Source: Streptomyces sp. NBC_01471
GTDB lineage: Bacteria > Actinomycetota > Actinomycetes > Streptomycetales > Streptomycetaceae
Reading direction: 5' to 3'
NCBI RefSeq assembly: GCF_041438865.1
Contig: NZ_CP109450.1
Span: 2,955,001 to 3,019,000, forward strand
DNA: 64,000 nt
Shown here: in pieces, positions 33,553 to 44,123 of the stretch
Layout of the letters: each line of letters opens with the position of its first letter
Numbering within the stretch: the first letter of the stretch is position 1
Translations under genes and position numbers: made by a program
The notes under the pieces: generated by a model
The model's input: only the letters and a program-made list of their open reading frames with translations
Database searches by the model: none
Told to the model about the DNA's origin: nothing

Positions 33553-34845
33553 CTACCGGTCGTCCGACTGCTGATCGTCCGGTTGCTGATCGTCCGGTTC
33601 CTCATTCACATACACACGGTCCACGCGCGGCCCGATGCGGGTGACGATCTCGTACGCGATCGTGTCCGCGGCCCCGGCCCAGTCCTCCGCGGTCGGTTCG
33701 CCCCGGTCACCCGGCCCGAACAGAACCGCCTCCGCCCCCGGAAGGAGTTCGTCCCCCTCCAGGTCCACGACGAACTGGTCCATGGCGACCCGGCCCGCGA
33801 CCCGCCGCAATCGGCCGCCGACCAGCACAGGGCCCTTACCCGAAGCGTGCCTCGGGACCCCGTCCGCGTACCCGAGGGGGACCAGGCCGAGCGTGGTCTC
33901 GGTCGGGGTGACGTAGTGGTGGCCATAGCTGACGCCGTGCCCCGCCGGTACGTGTTTGACCAGGCCCAGGCGGGCGCTGAGTGTCATGACCGGGCGCAGG
34001 CCGAAGTCGGCGGCGCTGCCGAGCTGCGGTACGGGCGAGATACCGTAGAGCGCGACGCCCGGACGGATCAGGTCGTACTGCGCCTCGGGCAGCGTCAGCA
34101 CGGCCGGCGAGTTGGCGATGTGCCGGACCTCCGGGCTGAGCCCCGCCTTCTCCGCGTACGCGATGGCCTCGTCGAAGCGGGCCTGCTGTGCGGCGATGGA
34201 CGGATGGCCCGGCTCGTCGGCGCATGCGAAGTGCGACCAGATCCCCGTGACGTCGGCCAGGCCCTCGGCCTCGGCGGCGACTGCGGCGCCGACGAGTTCG
34301 GGCCAGTCGGCGGGCTGGCATCCGCCCCGCCCGAGACCGGTGTCGGCCTTGAGCTGGATACGGGCTGTACGGCCACCGGCCCGCGCCGCGTCCAGTACCT
34401 CGTCGAGCGCCCACATACCGCCCACGGACACGTCGATGTCGGCCTCGATGGCCTCCCGCCACGGCCCGCCGGGCGTCCACAGCCAGCAGAGCAGCCGGGC
34501 CCGGATGCCCGCGGCGCGCAGCGCCAGAGCCTCTTGCGGGGTCGCGGTACCGAGCCAGTCGGCTCCGGCCGCGAGTGCGGCCCGGGCGCAGGGGAGCATG
34601 CCGTGGCCATACGCGTCCGCCTTGACCACTGCCATGAGCTGCGCACGGGGCGCACGGGCGCGCAGCGCCCGCACATTGGCGCGCAGCGCGCCGAGATCGA
34701 TCTCGGCGCGCGCTCGCATGGGTGCCCCGGTGATCCCCGTGCCCCGGCCGCCACCCACCGCGGCCGCCTCCGTGCCGGCCGCCTCCGTGCCGGCCGCCTC
34801 TGTGCCGGCCGCCTCTGTGCCCCGGTTACTACGCGTACCGGTCAT
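33553..34845 (-). CDS. alr: alanine racemase
   Basis: 430 residues from the ATG at 34845 (GAGG upstream). PLP lysine K75 in MAVVKADAYGHGMLPCARAA, barrel motif RIQLKADTGLGRGG, catalytic Tyr in GHGVSYGHHYVTP, and C-terminal beta domain. It makes D-alanine for peptidoglycan. The first 42 residues hold four GTEAA units coded by a 15-bp repeat and are probably dispensable; M43 (34719) is where conserved sequence begins. The C-terminus is a short Asp/Gln repeat (EEPDDQQPDDQQSDD). Confidence 0.95.
   Translation of the reverse strand: MTGTRSNRGTEAAGTEAAGTEAAGTEAAAVGGGRGTGITGAPMRARAEIDLGALRANVRALRARAPRAQLMAVVKADAYGHGMLPCARAALAAGADWLGTATPQEALALRAAGIRARLLCWLWTPGGPWREAIEADIDVSVGGMWALDEVLDAARAGGRTARIQLKADTGLGRGGCQPADWPELVGAAVAAEAEGLADVTGIWSHFACADEPGHPSIAAQQARFDEAIAYAEKAGLSPEVRHIANSPAVLTLPEAQYDLIRPGVALYGISPVPQLGSAADFGLRPVMTLSARLGLVKHVPAGHGVSYGHHYVTPTETTLGLVPLGYADGVPRHASGKGPVLVGGRLRRVAGRVAMDQFVVDLEGDELLPGAEAVLFGPGDRGEPTAEDWAGAADTIAYEIVTRIGPRVDRVYVNEEPDDQQPDDQQSDDR
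34766..34822. repeat. 15-bp tandem repeat in the 5' end of alr
   Basis: Three full units of GCCTCCGTGCCGGCC-type sequence and a partial fourth, coding GTEAA repeats at the alanine racemase N-terminus on the minus strand. Confidence 0.88.
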
Positions 34846-35163
34846 CTACGTGCCTCAGTCATCTGTCTGTCCCCGTCATCGCGCCCCAGTCGCGCTCCAG
34901 TCTCTCAGAGCGCGGACTCCCACTCCCTCACAGAACTGCCGCTTCCCCACAGAACTGCCGCTCCTCCCCCGCCTCGGACACAGGCCTCACCCCCCAGCCC
35001 CGGGCCCAGGGCTGAACAGCTGCCGGGACGGGACGGGACGAACAGCCCGGCTCCCTCACCCGTAGACGTCCGCCAGGTCACCGCAGACGTCCGCCAGGTC
35101 ACCGGACGTCCGCCGAGTCACCGCAGACGCCCCCCGTGGGTCACCCTCGGACATCCCGCCAGG
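34846..35163. other. alr-nnr spacer with 20-bp-scale repeats
   Basis: A 318-bp gap. From about 35060 to 35190 words like GTCCGCCAGGTCACCGCAGA recur four to five times imperfectly, running into the 3' end of the nnr gene. CACAGAACTGCCGCT is duplicated near 34930-34970. No ORF with coding character. Confidence 0.55.
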
Positions 35164-36582
35164 TCACCCGCAGACATCCCGCCAGGCCCCCGCGATCCCG
35201 TCCGCCACGTCCTGGGCGACCACAGCGGCCCCGCCGGAAGCCCGACGGGCCGCCAGGCCGTGCAGATAGGCCGCGACGGAGCCCGCGTCCCGGGCCTCGA
35301 GTCCGGCCGCCAACAGTGAGCCCGCCAGGCCCGAGAGCACGTCGCCGCTGCCGGCCGTGGCCAGCCAGGGGGTGCCGGTCGGGTTCACCCGGACCGGCGT
35401 GTCGCCCGAAGGGGCCGCGACGAGGGTGGTCGAGCCCTTGAGCAGGACGGTCGCTCCGTAACGCGAAGCCAGCGCGCGTACCGACGCGAGCCGAGCCCCC
35501 TCGACCTCCTCCCGTGACACGTCGAGCAGCGCGGCCGCCTCGCCCGCGTGCGGGGTGAGCAGGGTGGGCGCCGACCGGGCCCGTACGGCCGACGCGTCCA
35601 GCAGCCGCAGCCCGTCCGCGTCCACCAGCACCGGAACATCGGATGCCAGTACGTCGTCGACCGCCGACGTGTCGTCCCCGAGACCGGGACCCACGACCCA
35701 CGCCTGGACACGTCCCGCCTTCGCCGGGGGCCCGGCGTGCACCAGCGTCTCCGGGAACCGTGCGATCACCGCGTCGGCGGCAGGCCCGACGTACCGCACT
35801 GCCCCGGCCCCGCCCCGCAGCGCACCCGCCACGGCCAGCACCGCCGCTCCCGGATAACGGGCGGATCCGGCGACGATGCCGACGACGCCGCGCCGGTACT
35901 TGTCGCTCTCCGCCGAGGGCATCGGAAGCAGCTCCGCCACGTCCGCGTACTGGAGCGACTCCAGGTCCGGTACGACGGGCAGATCGAGCCCGATGTCCAC
36001 GAGCCGCAGGGCACCCGCGTACTCGGCGGCCGGGTCGATGAGCAGCGCCGGCTTGTACGCGCCGAACGTCACGGTCGCGTCCGCCCGTACGGCCTCGCCG
36101 ACGACCTCGCCCGTATCGGCGGACACCCCGCTCGGCAGGTCCACGGCCACCACCGGCACCGTGTCGGACACCGCCCACAGCGCGGCCACCGCATCGGGCC
36201 GCAGTCCGCCCCGGCCGCCGATACCGGTGATCCCGTCGACCACCAGGTCGGCCCGGCCGACCACCGATACGTCATCGACCCGCCCGCCGGCCGCGAGCAG
36301 CGCCCGCAGGCCGCCCTGATGGGCCCGGTCGGGTGCCAGCAGGACCGCCGCCACCCCCGCACCGCGCCGCGCCAGCCGAGCGCCCGCGTACAGGGCGTCT
36401 CCTCCGTTGTCCCCGCTCCCGATGAGCAGCACGACCCGCGCGCCGTACACCTTCCCCAGCAGATCCGCGCAGGCCGCGGCGAGCCCGGCGGCGGCCCGCT
36501 GCATGAGGGCGCCCTCCGGCAGCCTCGCCATCAGTTCGCGCTCGGCGGTCCGTACGGTCTCCACGCTGTAAGCAGTACGCAT
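35164..36582 (-). CDS. nnr: bifunctional NAD(P)H-hydrate epimerase / ADP-dependent dehydratase
   Basis: 472 residues. The N-terminal YjeF-type epimerase domain (about 1-210) has LIGSGDNGGDALYAGARLAR and VAVDLPSGVSADTGEV. The C-terminal ribokinase-like dehydratase domain (about 225-470) has GSARYPGAAVLAVAGALRGG, LLTPHAGEAAALL and the GTPWLATAGSGDVLSGLAGS catalytic Asp loop. It repairs hydrated NADH and NADPH. Its last codons lie in the spacer repeat region, so the exact C-terminus may vary between strains. Confidence 0.95.
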   Translation of the reverse strand: MRTAYSVETVRTAERELMARLPEGALMQRAAAGLAAACADLLGKVYGARVVLLIGSGDNGGDALYAGARLARRGAGVAAVLLAPDRAHQGGLRALLAAGGRVDDVSVVGRADLVVDGITGIGGRGGLRPDAVAALWAVSDTVPVVAVDLPSGVSADTGEVVGEAVRADATVTFGAYKPALLIDPAAEYAGALRLVDIGLDLPVVPDLESLQYADVAELLPMPSAESDKYRRGVVGIVAGSARYPGAAVLAVAGALRGGAGAVRYVGPAADAVIARFPETLVHAGPPAKAGRVQAWVVGPGLGDDTSAVDDVLASDVPVLVDADGLRLLDASAVRARSAPTLLTPHAGEAAALLDVSREEVEGARLASVRALASRYGATVLLKGSTTLVAAPSGDTPVRVNPTGTPWLATAGSGDVLSGLAGSLLAAGLEARDAGSVAAYLHGLAARRASGGAAVVAQDVADGIAGAWRDVCG

Positions 36583-36726
36583 GCCTCAACCCTCCACTGT
36601 CGCCCCACCGCTCTCAACCGCCTGCGGCCCACGCCACGCCGACCTCACCCGGCCGCTCAGCCGCGAACCCTCACCCCTGGACCCTCACCCCCGGACCCTC
36701 AGCCCCAAGCCCTCACCGCTCGCCCC

Positions 36727-37095
36727 TCACCCCTCGGCGATCACGACGGCCGAGGCCACCCCCGCGTCATGGCTGAGTGAGACATGCCACGACTGCACGC
36801 CCAGTTCGGCTGCGCGGGCCGCCACCGTGCCGGTCACCCGCAGCCGGGGGCGGCCGCCGTCCTCCACGAAGACCTCGGCGTCCGTCCAGCGCAGCCCACC
36901 GGGTGCGCCGAGCGCCTTGGCCAGCGCTTCCTTGGCCGCGAACCGGGCTGCCAGCGAGGCGATACCCCGCCGCTCACCGCCCGGCAGTAGCAACTCGTCC
37001 GGCAGGAAGAGCCGTTGGGCCATCTCGGGGGTACGTTCCAGCGCCGCGGCGAACCTTTCGATCTCCGCGACATCGATCCCGACTCCGACAATCAC
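36727..37095 (-). CDS. acpS: holo-[acyl-carrier-protein] synthase
   Basis: 122 residues, GTG start. Magnesium-site motif [12 protein letters not shown] at the N-terminus and [12 protein letters not shown] in the middle, both diagnostic of AcpS-type phosphopantetheinyl transferases. It loads the CoA-derived arm onto fatty-acid (and some polyketide) carrier proteins. It lies between nnr and glmS, a standard Streptomyces order. Confidence 0.95.
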   Translation of the reverse strand: MIVGVGIDVAEIERFAAALERTPEMAQRLFLPDELLLPGGERRGIASLAARFAAKEALAKALGAPGGLRWTDAEVFVEDGGRPRLRVTGTVAARAAELGVQSWHVSLSHDAGVASAVVIAEG

Positions 37096-37186
37096 CCGGC
37101 CACCCCCGGCTCCGAGAGACCGCCAGGCCCTGTCCGGAGCCTCAAGAAACCTCCGGGCCCTGTCAGGCCCGTCCCCACTCCGGCAA

Positions 37187-39034
37187 TCACTCGACCGTCA
37201 CCGACTTCGCGAGGTTGCGCGGCTGGTCGACCTCGTTGCCCCGCGCGGTCGCCAGTTCGCAGGCGAAGACCTGGAGCGGGACGGCGGCGACCAGGGGCTG
37301 CAGCAGTGTGGGCGTGGCCGGGATGCGGATCAGGTGGTCGGCGTACGGCACGACGGCCTCGTCCCCCTCCTCCGCGATGACGATGGTCCGCGCACCGCGC
37401 GCCCGGATCTCCTGGATGTTCGACACCATCTTCCCGTGCAGCACCGACCGCCCGCGCGGCGAGGGCACGACGACGACCACCGGGAGGTCCTCCTCGATCA
37501 GCGCGATGGGTCCGTGCTTCAGCTCGCCCGCCGCGAATCCCTCCGCGTGCATATAGGCGAGTTCCTTCAGCTTGAGCGCGCCTTCCAGCGCGACCGGATA
37601 CCCGACATGCCTGCCGAGGAACAGCACGGTGTCCTTGCCTGCCAGCGACCGCGCCAACTCCCTCACCGGTTCCATGGTTTCCAGCACCCGCTCGACCTGG
37701 CAGGAGATCTCGGACAGTTCGCGGATGACGACCCGGATCTCGTCCGCCCACTTCGTCCCGCGCACCTGGCCCAGATAGAGCGCGACCAGATAGCAGGCCA
37801 CCAACTGCGTCAGAAAGGCCTTGGTCGACGCGACGGCCACCTCGGGCCCGGCGTGCGTATAGAGCACCGCGTCCGATTCCCGTGGAATGGTCGAACCGTT
37901 GGTGTTGCAGATGGCCAGCGCCTTCGCGCCCTGCTCGCGGGCATGGCGCAGCGCCATCAGGGTGTCCATGGTCTCGCCGGACTGCGAGATGGCGATCACC
38001 AGCGTCTGCTGGTCGAGGATCGGATCCCGGTAGCGGAACTCACTGGCGAGCTCGGTCTCGCAGGGAATCCGGGTCCAGTGCTCGATGGCGTACTTGGCGA
38101 TCATCCCCGCGTGGAACGCCGTCCCGCAGGCGACGATGACGACCTTGTTGACCTCGCGCAGCACCGAGGCGGGAATCCGTACCTCGTCGAGCGTCAGCAG
38201 CCCGCCGGTATCGATACGCCCCAGCAGGGTGTCGGCGACAGCCTTCGGCTGCTCGGCGATCTCCTTGAGCATGAAGTAGTCATAACCCCCCTTTTCCGCC
38301 GCCGAGGCGTCCCAGTCGACGTGGTACGAACGGACGTCGGCCGGTGCCCCCTCGAAGTCGGTGACGAGCACGCCGTCCCGGCGGAGCTCCACCACCTGGT
38401 CCTGCCCCAGCTCGATCGCGGACCGCGTATGGGCGATGAACGCGGCCACGTCCGACGCGAGGAAGGCCTCACCCTCTCCAACGCCCACCACCAGCGGTGA
38501 GTTCCGCCGCGCGCCGACCACCACATCCGGCTCGTCGGCATGCACCGCGACCAGCGTGAACGCCCCGTCCAGCCTGCGGCACACCTGCCGCATCGCCTCC
38601 GCCAGGTCCCCGCACGAGGAGTACGCCTCGGCCAGCAGATGCGCCGTGACCTCCGTGTCGGTCTCCGACGCCAAGTCGTGTCCGCGGTCGGCCAGTTCGC
38701 CGCGCAGGGCGGCGAAGTTCTCGATGATCCCGTTGTGGACGACGGCCACCCGGCCCGCGTTGTCCAGATGCGGGTGCGCGTTCTCGTCGTTGGGCGCCCC
38801 GTGCGTGGCCCAGCGGGTGTGTCCGATCCCGGTCGCCCCGGCCGGCAAGGGCCTCTCGACCAGCTCCTTCTCCAGATTGGCGAGCTTCCCGGCCTTCTTC
38901 GCGGCCGCCAGCCCACCATCGGCGAGCACGGCCACGCCGGCCGAGTCGTAGCCCCGGTACTCCAGCCGCTTGAGACCCGCGATGACAACATCCAGCGCCG
39001 ACTGCCCGCCGACGTACCCCACGATTCCGCACAT
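37187..39034 (-). CDS. glmS: glutamine-fructose-6-phosphate aminotransferase (isomerising)
   Basis: 615 residues. N-terminal glutaminase with the nucleophile Cys directly after Met ([10 protein letters not shown]), [10 protein letters not shown] and NGIIENF; two SIS sugar-isomerase domains ([47 protein letters not shown]); C-terminus AKSVTVE. First step of UDP-N-acetylglucosamine synthesis; glmM in this window carries out the next. No glmS ribozyme-like leader was recognised. Divergent from coaA (190 bp). Confidence 0.97.
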   Translation of the reverse strand: MCGIVGYVGGQSALDVVIAGLKRLEYRGYDSAGVAVLADGGLAAAKKAGKLANLEKELVERPLPAGATGIGHTRWATHGAPNDENAHPHLDNAGRVAVVHNGIIENFAALRGELADRGHDLASETDTEVTAHLLAEAYSSCGDLAEAMRQVCRRLDGAFTLVAVHADEPDVVVGARRNSPLVVGVGEGEAFLASDVAAFIAHTRSAIELGQDQVVELRRDGVLVTDFEGAPADVRSYHVDWDASAAEKGGYDYFMLKEIAEQPKAVADTLLGRIDTGGLLTLDEVRIPASVLREVNKVVIVACGTAFHAGMIAKYAIEHWTRIPCETELASEFRYRDPILDQQTLVIAISQSGETMDTLMALRHAREQGAKALAICNTNGSTIPRESDAVLYTHAGPEVAVASTKAFLTQLVACYLVALYLGQVRGTKWADEIRVVIRELSEISCQVERVLETMEPVRELARSLAGKDTVLFLGRHVGYPVALEGALKLKELAYMHAEGFAAGELKHGPIALIEEDLPVVVVVPSPRGRSVLHGKMVSNIQEIRARGARTIVIAEEGDEAVVPYADHLIRIPATPTLLQPLVAAVPLQVFACELATARGNEVDQPRNLAKSVTVE

Positions 39035-39224
39035 CCCGGCAGCCTACGGCGGAGCAGCCCGCACGGTCCGCAGTGGCCGCCTGTCCGGGACACCGCGAAC
39101 CCGAGTGGCACAGCCCACAGTGCCCCGCCCCCCCCTTCCCCCGAGGGGCACAACCCCCGATCGGCGCACCCCGAGTGACGCACCCCACCCGCCACCGGCG
39201 CAACACAGCCGCCACAATGAACAG

Positions 39225-40226
39225 GTGATCTCTCCGGTCTCCCCGCCGCCGCGGAGCGCCCACCGGCCCAGGCCGGAGGCGACTCCCTACGTCGACCTCA
39301 CCCGTACCGAATGGAGCGCGCTGCGGGAGAAGACGCCGCTGCCGCTCACCGCCGAGGAGGTCGAACGGCTCCGCGGGCTCGGGGACGTCATAGACCTCGA
39401 CGAGGTACGGGACATCTACCTCCCGCTGTCCCGGCTGCTCAATCTCTACGTCCAGGCGTCGGACGGGCTGCGCGGGGTGCTCAACACCTTCCTGGGCGAC
39501 GCGGGCAACGGCCACGGCACCCAGCACGGCACCCCCTTCGTCATAGGGGTCGCCGGGAGCGTCGCGGTGGGCAAGTCCACCGTCGCCCGTCTCCTGCAGG
39601 CGCTGCTCGCCCGCTGGCCGGAGCACCCGCGCGTCGAGCTGGTCACCACCGACGGGTTCCTGTACCCGATGGAGGAGTTGAAGCGGCGCGGGCTCATGGG
39701 CCGCAAGGGCTTCCCCGAGTCGTACGACCGCCGCGCGCTCACCCGGTTCGTCGCGGACGTGAAGTCCGGCAGGGACGAGGTCACCGCCCCGGTCTACTCG
39801 CACCTGATCTACGACATCGTGCCGGGCGAGCGGCTGACCGTACGCCGCCCGGACATCCTCATCGTGGAGGGGCTGAACGTACTGCAGCCCGCGCTCCCCG
39901 GCAGCGACGGCCGCACCCGGGTCGGTCTCGCCGACTACTTCGACTTCTCCGTGTACGTGGACGCGCGCGCCGAGGACATCGAGAGCTGGTACCTCAACCG
40001 GTTCAGGAAGCTGCGCGAGACCGCGTTCCAGGACCCGTCCTCGTACTTCAGGAAGTACACCCAGGTCTCCGAGGAGGAGGCGCTGGAGTACGCGCGCACC
40101 ATGTGGCGGACCATCAACAAGCCGAATCTGGTGGAGAATGTGGCGCCGACGCGCAGCCGTGCCACCCTCGTCGTGCGCAAGGGCCCCGACCACACGGTCC
40201 AGCGTCTCTCGCTGCGCAAACTCTGA
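39225..40226 (+). CDS. coaA: pantothenate kinase type I
   Basis: 333 residues from the GTG at 39225; conserved sequence starts by residue 20 ([11 protein letters not shown]). P-loop at 108-119 ([12 protein letters not shown]), [32 protein letters not shown] and the C-terminal [20 protein letters not shown]. It phosphorylates pantothenate, the committed step to CoA, and fits beside acpS, which uses CoA. The DUF389 gene follows after 18 bp. Confidence 0.96.
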   Translation: MISPVSPPPRSAHRPRPEATPYVDLTRTEWSALREKTPLPLTAEEVERLRGLGDVIDLDEVRDIYLPLSRLLNLYVQASDGLRGVLNTFLGDAGNGHGTQHGTPFVIGVAGSVAVGKSTVARLLQALLARWPEHPRVELVTTDGFLYPMEELKRRGLMGRKGFPESYDRRALTRFVADVKSGRDEVTAPVYSHLIYDIVPGERLTVRRPDILIVEGLNVLQPALPGSDGRTRVGLADYFDFSVYVDARAEDIESWYLNRFRKLRETAFQDPSSYFRKYTQVSEEEALEYARTMWRTINKPNLVENVAPTRSRATLVVRKGPDHTVQRLSLRKL

Positions 40227-40244
40227 CCTTCCGGGAGTACCCGC

Positions 40245-41187
40245 GTGCTGCATCTGCGCCTGATCGTGCCCGCCGACCGTACGGAGGAGGTGCTGCACCT
40301 CGTGGGGCACACCGTGGGCACCACGCATCTCGTGGTGCTGCCCGGTGCGGGCCCGCAATCCGCGGGGCGACGTGGTGATGTGCGATGTGGCGCGCGAGGC
40401 GGGCGACGATCTGATCGGCGCGCTGCGCCGGCTCGGCATCGACCGGACGGGGTCGATCACGGTCGAGAACACGGACCTGACACTCTCCGCGCACGCGGAC
40501 AAGGCAGAGGCCGAGGCGCCCGGTGAGGGCTCGGACGCGGTGCTGTGGGAGGAGCTGACCCGGGCGACCGACGAGGAGTCCACGTTCAGCGTCAGCTATG
40601 TGGCCTTCATGGCCGTGGCGACGATGCTGGCCGCCTGCGGTGTGATGCTCGACAACGCGATCCTCATCGTGGGCGCGATGGCGGTCGGGCCCGATTTCGG
40701 GCCGCTGGCGGGGATCTCGACGGCGCTCGTGCAGCGGGCTCCGCGCCTCGTGGGGCGGTCGCTGTGGGCGCTGATCGGCGGGTTCGCCATCGCGATGGTG
40801 CTGACGGCCGGGTTCGCCTGGATGATGAACGCCTTCGGGCTCTTCACGGTGCAGATGATCGAGGCGAACCGCCCCAACACGTCCTTCATCTGGCAGCCGG
40901 ACCGGGTGTCCTTCGTGGTGGCGTTCCTCGCCGGCATCGCGGGAACGCTCTCGCTCACCTCGGCGAAATCCGGTGCGTTGATCGGTGTGGCCATCTCGGT
41001 GACGACCGTACCGGCCGCCGCCAACGCGGCGGTGGCGTTCAACTACGGCGACTACAGCCAGACGTGGGGTTCGGTCGGCCAGCTGCTGGCGAACCTCGGC
41101 GGGATCGTGCTCGCGGGCACGCTGACCCTGCTGGTCCAGAAGGGACTGCTGTCGGTACGCCGCCGTCGGGCGCAGCTGGAGAACTGA
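40245..41187 (+). pseudogene. DUF389 membrane protein, frameshifted by one G
   Basis: From the GTG at 40245 the frame reads MLHLRLIVPADRTEEVLHLV to ...LVVLPGA, then breaks. The family match continues in the next frame from ARNPRGDVVMCDVAREAGDD to the stop at 41187. One extra G in 40349-40351 explains it; without it the protein is 313 residues. The C-terminal part has about five or six transmembrane segments (MAVATMLAACGVMLDNAILI, GALIGVAISVTTVPAAANAA). DUF389 proteins are membrane proteins of unknown function. Sequencing error or real mutation is open. Confidence 0.82.
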
Positions 41188-41269
41188 CGCCGCACGCACA
41201 CCGCCCGCCTGCCTCCGGGATGGAGGGGGCGGGCGGTGTGGGTCGAACCACTGCGCGGGCGGGCGGTCT

Positions 41270-42628
41270 CTACCCCAGCGCCGACTTCACCACGTCGGCC
41301 AGCCGGGCCGCCACCGTCTTCGCCTGGTCGATGTCCGCGGCCTCGACCATGACCCGCACCAGCGGCTCCGTGCCCGAGGGGCGCAGCAACACGCGGCCGG
41401 TCGAGCCCAGTTCACGCTCGGCCTCGGTCACCGCCGACCGCAGCTCGGCCGATGTGGCGACCCGCGATCTGTCCACGTCCGGCACGTTGACCAGGACCTG
41501 CGGCAGCCGCACCATCACGCCCGCCAGCTCGGCCAGGGTGCGGCCGGTGGCCGCGACCCGGGCGGCCAGCATCAGCCCGGTGAGGGTGCCGTCGCCGGTC
41601 GTCGCGTGGTCCAGCACGATGACGTGGCCGGACTGCTCGCCGCCCAGCGCGTACCCGTGCTCCTTCATGGACTCCAGGACGTAGCGGTCACCGACCGCCG
41701 TCTGGACCAGCTCGATGCCCTCGCGCTCCATGGCCATCTTGAAGCCGAGGTTGGACATCACGGTGCCCACCACGGTGTTCCCCCGCAGCGTGCCCGCCTC
41801 GCGCATGGCGAGGGCCAGGACGGCGAGGATCTGGTCGCCGTCGACCTCCTCGCCGGACGCGTCCACGGCGAGGCAGCGGTCGGCGTCGCCGTCGTGCGCG
41901 ATGCCGAAGTCGGCGCCGTGTTCGACCACGGCGGCCTTGATCAGCGCCAGGTGGGTCGAGCCACAGCCGTCGTTGATGTTCAGCCCGTCGGGCTCGGCTC
42001 CCAGGGTGACGACCTCGGCACCGGCCCGGGTGAACGCCTCGGGCGAGACGCGGGACGCCGCGCCGTGCGCCTCGTCGAGGACAACCTTCAGGCCGTCGAG
42101 GCGGTTGGGCAGGACGCCGATGAGATGGGCGACGTACTGGTCGAAGCCCTGGTCGTACGTACGGACCCGGCCCACGCCCGCGCCCGTCGGGCGCTCCCAC
42201 GGCGCGCCGGTGCGGTGCTGGTCGTAGACCGTCTCGACGCGGTCCTCCAGCTCGTCGGCGAGTTTGTGGCCGCCGCGGGCGAAGAACTTGATGCCGTTGT
42301 CAGGCATGGCGTTGTGGCTGGCGGAGAGCATCACGCCGAAGTCGGCACCCAGCGCACCGGTGAGATACGCCACCGCCGGGGTGGGCAGCACACCGACGCG
42401 CAGGACGTCCACGCCCGCGCTCGCGAGGCCGGCCACGACGGCGGCCTCCAGGAACTCTCCGGACGCACGCGGATCGCGTCCCACCACCGCTTTCGGCCGA
42501 TGGCCCTCGAACGTGCCCGCTTCCGCGAGTACGTGCGCCGCCGCGACCGAGAGGCCGAGCGCGAGCTCCGCCGTCAGGTCCACGTTGGCGACACCGCGCA
42601 CACCGTCCGTGCCGAAGAGTCGTCCCAC
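41270..42628 (-). CDS. glmM: phosphoglucosamine mutase
   Basis: 452 residues from the GTG at 42628 with GGAGG in front. N-terminal [14 protein letters not shown], phosphoserine loop [18 protein letters not shown] (S104), metal loop [14 protein letters not shown], sugar loop GGEQSGHVI and phosphate loop [14 protein letters not shown]. It converts glucosamine-6-phosphate to glucosamine-1-phosphate. It lies downstream of rplM-rpsI, separated by a terminator hairpin. Confidence 0.97.
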   Translation of the reverse strand: MGRLFGTDGVRGVANVDLTAELALGLSVAAAHVLAEAGTFEGHRPKAVVGRDPRASGEFLEAAVVAGLASAGVDVLRVGVLPTPAVAYLTGALGADFGVMLSASHNAMPDNGIKFFARGGHKLADELEDRVETVYDQHRTGAPWERPTGAGVGRVRTYDQGFDQYVAHLIGVLPNRLDGLKVVLDEAHGAASRVSPEAFTRAGAEVVTLGAEPDGLNINDGCGSTHLALIKAAVVEHGADFGIAHDGDADRCLAVDASGEEVDGDQILAVLALAMREAGTLRGNTVVGTVMSNLGFKMAMEREGIELVQTAVGDRYVLESMKEHGYALGGEQSGHVIVLDHATTGDGTLTGLMLAARVAATGRTLAELAGVMVRLPQVLVNVPDVDRSRVATSAELRSAVTEAERELGSTGRVLLRPSGTEPLVRVMVEAADIDQAKTVAARLADVVKSALG

Positions 42629-42730
42629 TTGCTGTCCTCCGAAAGATGCTCCGAGAAATTCCGAATACGCAGGTCTCTGAGCGCTATGAACGTCTTGATC
42701 CGTTATACGCCGGAGGACCTGATAAACGAA

Positions 42731-42763
42731 CGCCCCGGCAGCACAGAAGGTGCCGCCGGGGCG
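42731..42763 (-). terminator. terminator hairpin after rpsI
   Basis: CGCCCCGGCAGCAC pairs with GTGCCGCCGGGGCG (14 bp, one G-U) around a 5-nt loop, between the rpsI stop and glmM start. Confidence 0.8.
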
Positions 42764-42805
42764 AACGTACAAACAGGGTCGTGCGTGCAGCCCTGCAAGC
42801 CGTGA

Positions 42806-43342
42806 CTAGCGCTTGCTGTACTGCGGGGCCTTACGGGCCTTCTTGAGACCGGCCTTCTTGCGCTCGACCGCACGGTCGTCGCGGGAGAGGAAGCCGGCCT
42901 TCTTCAGCGTGGCGCGGTTGTTGTCCACGTCCGCCTCGTTCAGCGAGCGGGCCACACCGAGGCGCAGGGCGCCGGCCTGACCGGACACGCCGCCACCCGA
43001 GATGCGGGCGATGACGTCGTAGCGGTTGTCGAGCTCGAGCACCTTGAAGGGCTCGTTGACTTCCTGCTGGTGCACCTTGTTGGGGAAGTAGTCCTCAAGG
43101 GTGCGACCGTTGATCTTCCACTTGCCGGTGCCCGGGACGATCCGGACGCGGGCGATGGCGTTCTTGCGACGGCCCAGGCCGGCGGCCGGCTGCGGGTCGC
43201 CGAAACGGCCCGCGAGCGACTCGCTGGTGTACTCGCCCTCGACGGGAACCTCGGACTCGAAGGTGGTCACCTCGGCGAAGGTCTCTTCGCCCTCGGTGCC
43301 CGCCACGTCGTCGGTGGGGGTCTCTGCAGTGGTCTCGGCCAC
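42806..43342 (-). CDS. rpsI: 30S ribosomal protein S9
   Basis: 178 residues; GTG start with GGAG upstream. The S9 core ([25 protein letters not shown]-like [15 protein letters not shown], ending in KAPQYSKR, whose Lys/Arg tail reaches the P-site tRNA) follows an acidic 50-residue N-terminal extension typical of actinobacteria. Second gene after rplM, 44 bp apart. Confidence 0.98.
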   Translation of the reverse strand: MAETTAETPTDDVAGTEGEETFAEVTTFESEVPVEGEYTSESLAGRFGDPQPAAGLGRRKNAIARVRIVPGTGKWKINGRTLEDYFPNKVHQQEVNEPFKVLELDNRYDVIARISGGGVSGQAGALRLGVARSLNEADVDNNRATLKKAGFLSRDDRAVERKKAGLKKARKAPQYSKR

Positions 43343-43386
43343 GATTCTCCTCAGATCTTTCTTTACGTCTTAGGGGGTGGCCGGAA

Positions 43387-43830
43387 CTACTGCGCGACCT
43401 GGGTGATCTCGAACGGGACCGGCTGCTGGGCAGCGTGCGGGTGCTGGTCTCCCGCGTAGATCTTCAGCTTCGAGAGCACCTGGCGGCCCAGGGTGTTCTT
43501 GGGAATCATGCCCTTGATGGCCTTCTCGATGGCCTTCTCGGGGCTCTTCTCAAGCAGCTCGTCGTAGCGGACGGAACGCAGGCCACCCGGGTAACCGGAG
43601 TGGCGGTACGCCATCTTCTGGGTCTTCTTGTTGCCGGAGAGGTGAACCTTCTCGGCGTTGATGATGATGACGAAGTCGCCCATGTCCATGTGGGGGGCGT
43701 AGATCGCCTTGTGCTTGCCCCGCAGGAGGGTGGCGGCGGTCGTCGCCAGACGGCCCAGGACGATGTCCTGCGCGTCGATGATGTGCCACTGGCGAGTGAC
43801 ATCGCCGGGCTTGGGGCTGTACGTACGCAC
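43387..43830 (-). CDS. rplM: 50S ribosomal protein L13
   Basis: 147 residues, GTG start. Typical L13: [67 protein letters not shown]. Assembles early into the large subunit. First gene of the rplM-rpsI pair; the 293-bp upstream region (43831-44123) should hold the promoter and leader but I could not define a -10/-35 with confidence. Confidence 0.98.
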   Translation of the reverse strand: MRTYSPKPGDVTRQWHIIDAQDIVLGRLATTAATLLRGKHKAIYAPHMDMGDFVIIINAEKVHLSGNKKTQKMAYRHSGYPGGLRSVRYDELLEKSPEKAIEKAIKGMIPKNTLGRQVLSKLKIYAGDQHPHAAQQPVPFEITQVAQ

Positions 43831-44123
43831 GTCGTAGCCTTCGCTTCTTCAGTGGATGGGGTCCAGACACATGGCACCGCTGAAGCGATCGTGCAGCTGG
43901 GGCTCACAAAGCCGGGGACGCTGCCCGTATGCGAGCCACTGGTAACTGCTCCAGGGAACCTACGTAAGGGCCCTTCGCGTGAGAACGACGAAGCCAATAC
44001 GTATAACAAGCCCCGAGACTACCCGCGCCGCCCCGGATGGGTCAAAACAGCCGGCCCCGGACGGGGGTACAGCGACCGGAACGGCCGCTGCTCCCGCCAC
44101 AACCACCGCATCATCCGCCCCGC

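Noticed and set aside
37096..39224. glmS ribozyme or coaA riboswitch in the glmS-coaA spacer
   Set aside because: No ribozyme core was recognised and the spacer is only 190 bp; glmS ribozymes are not expected in this lineage.
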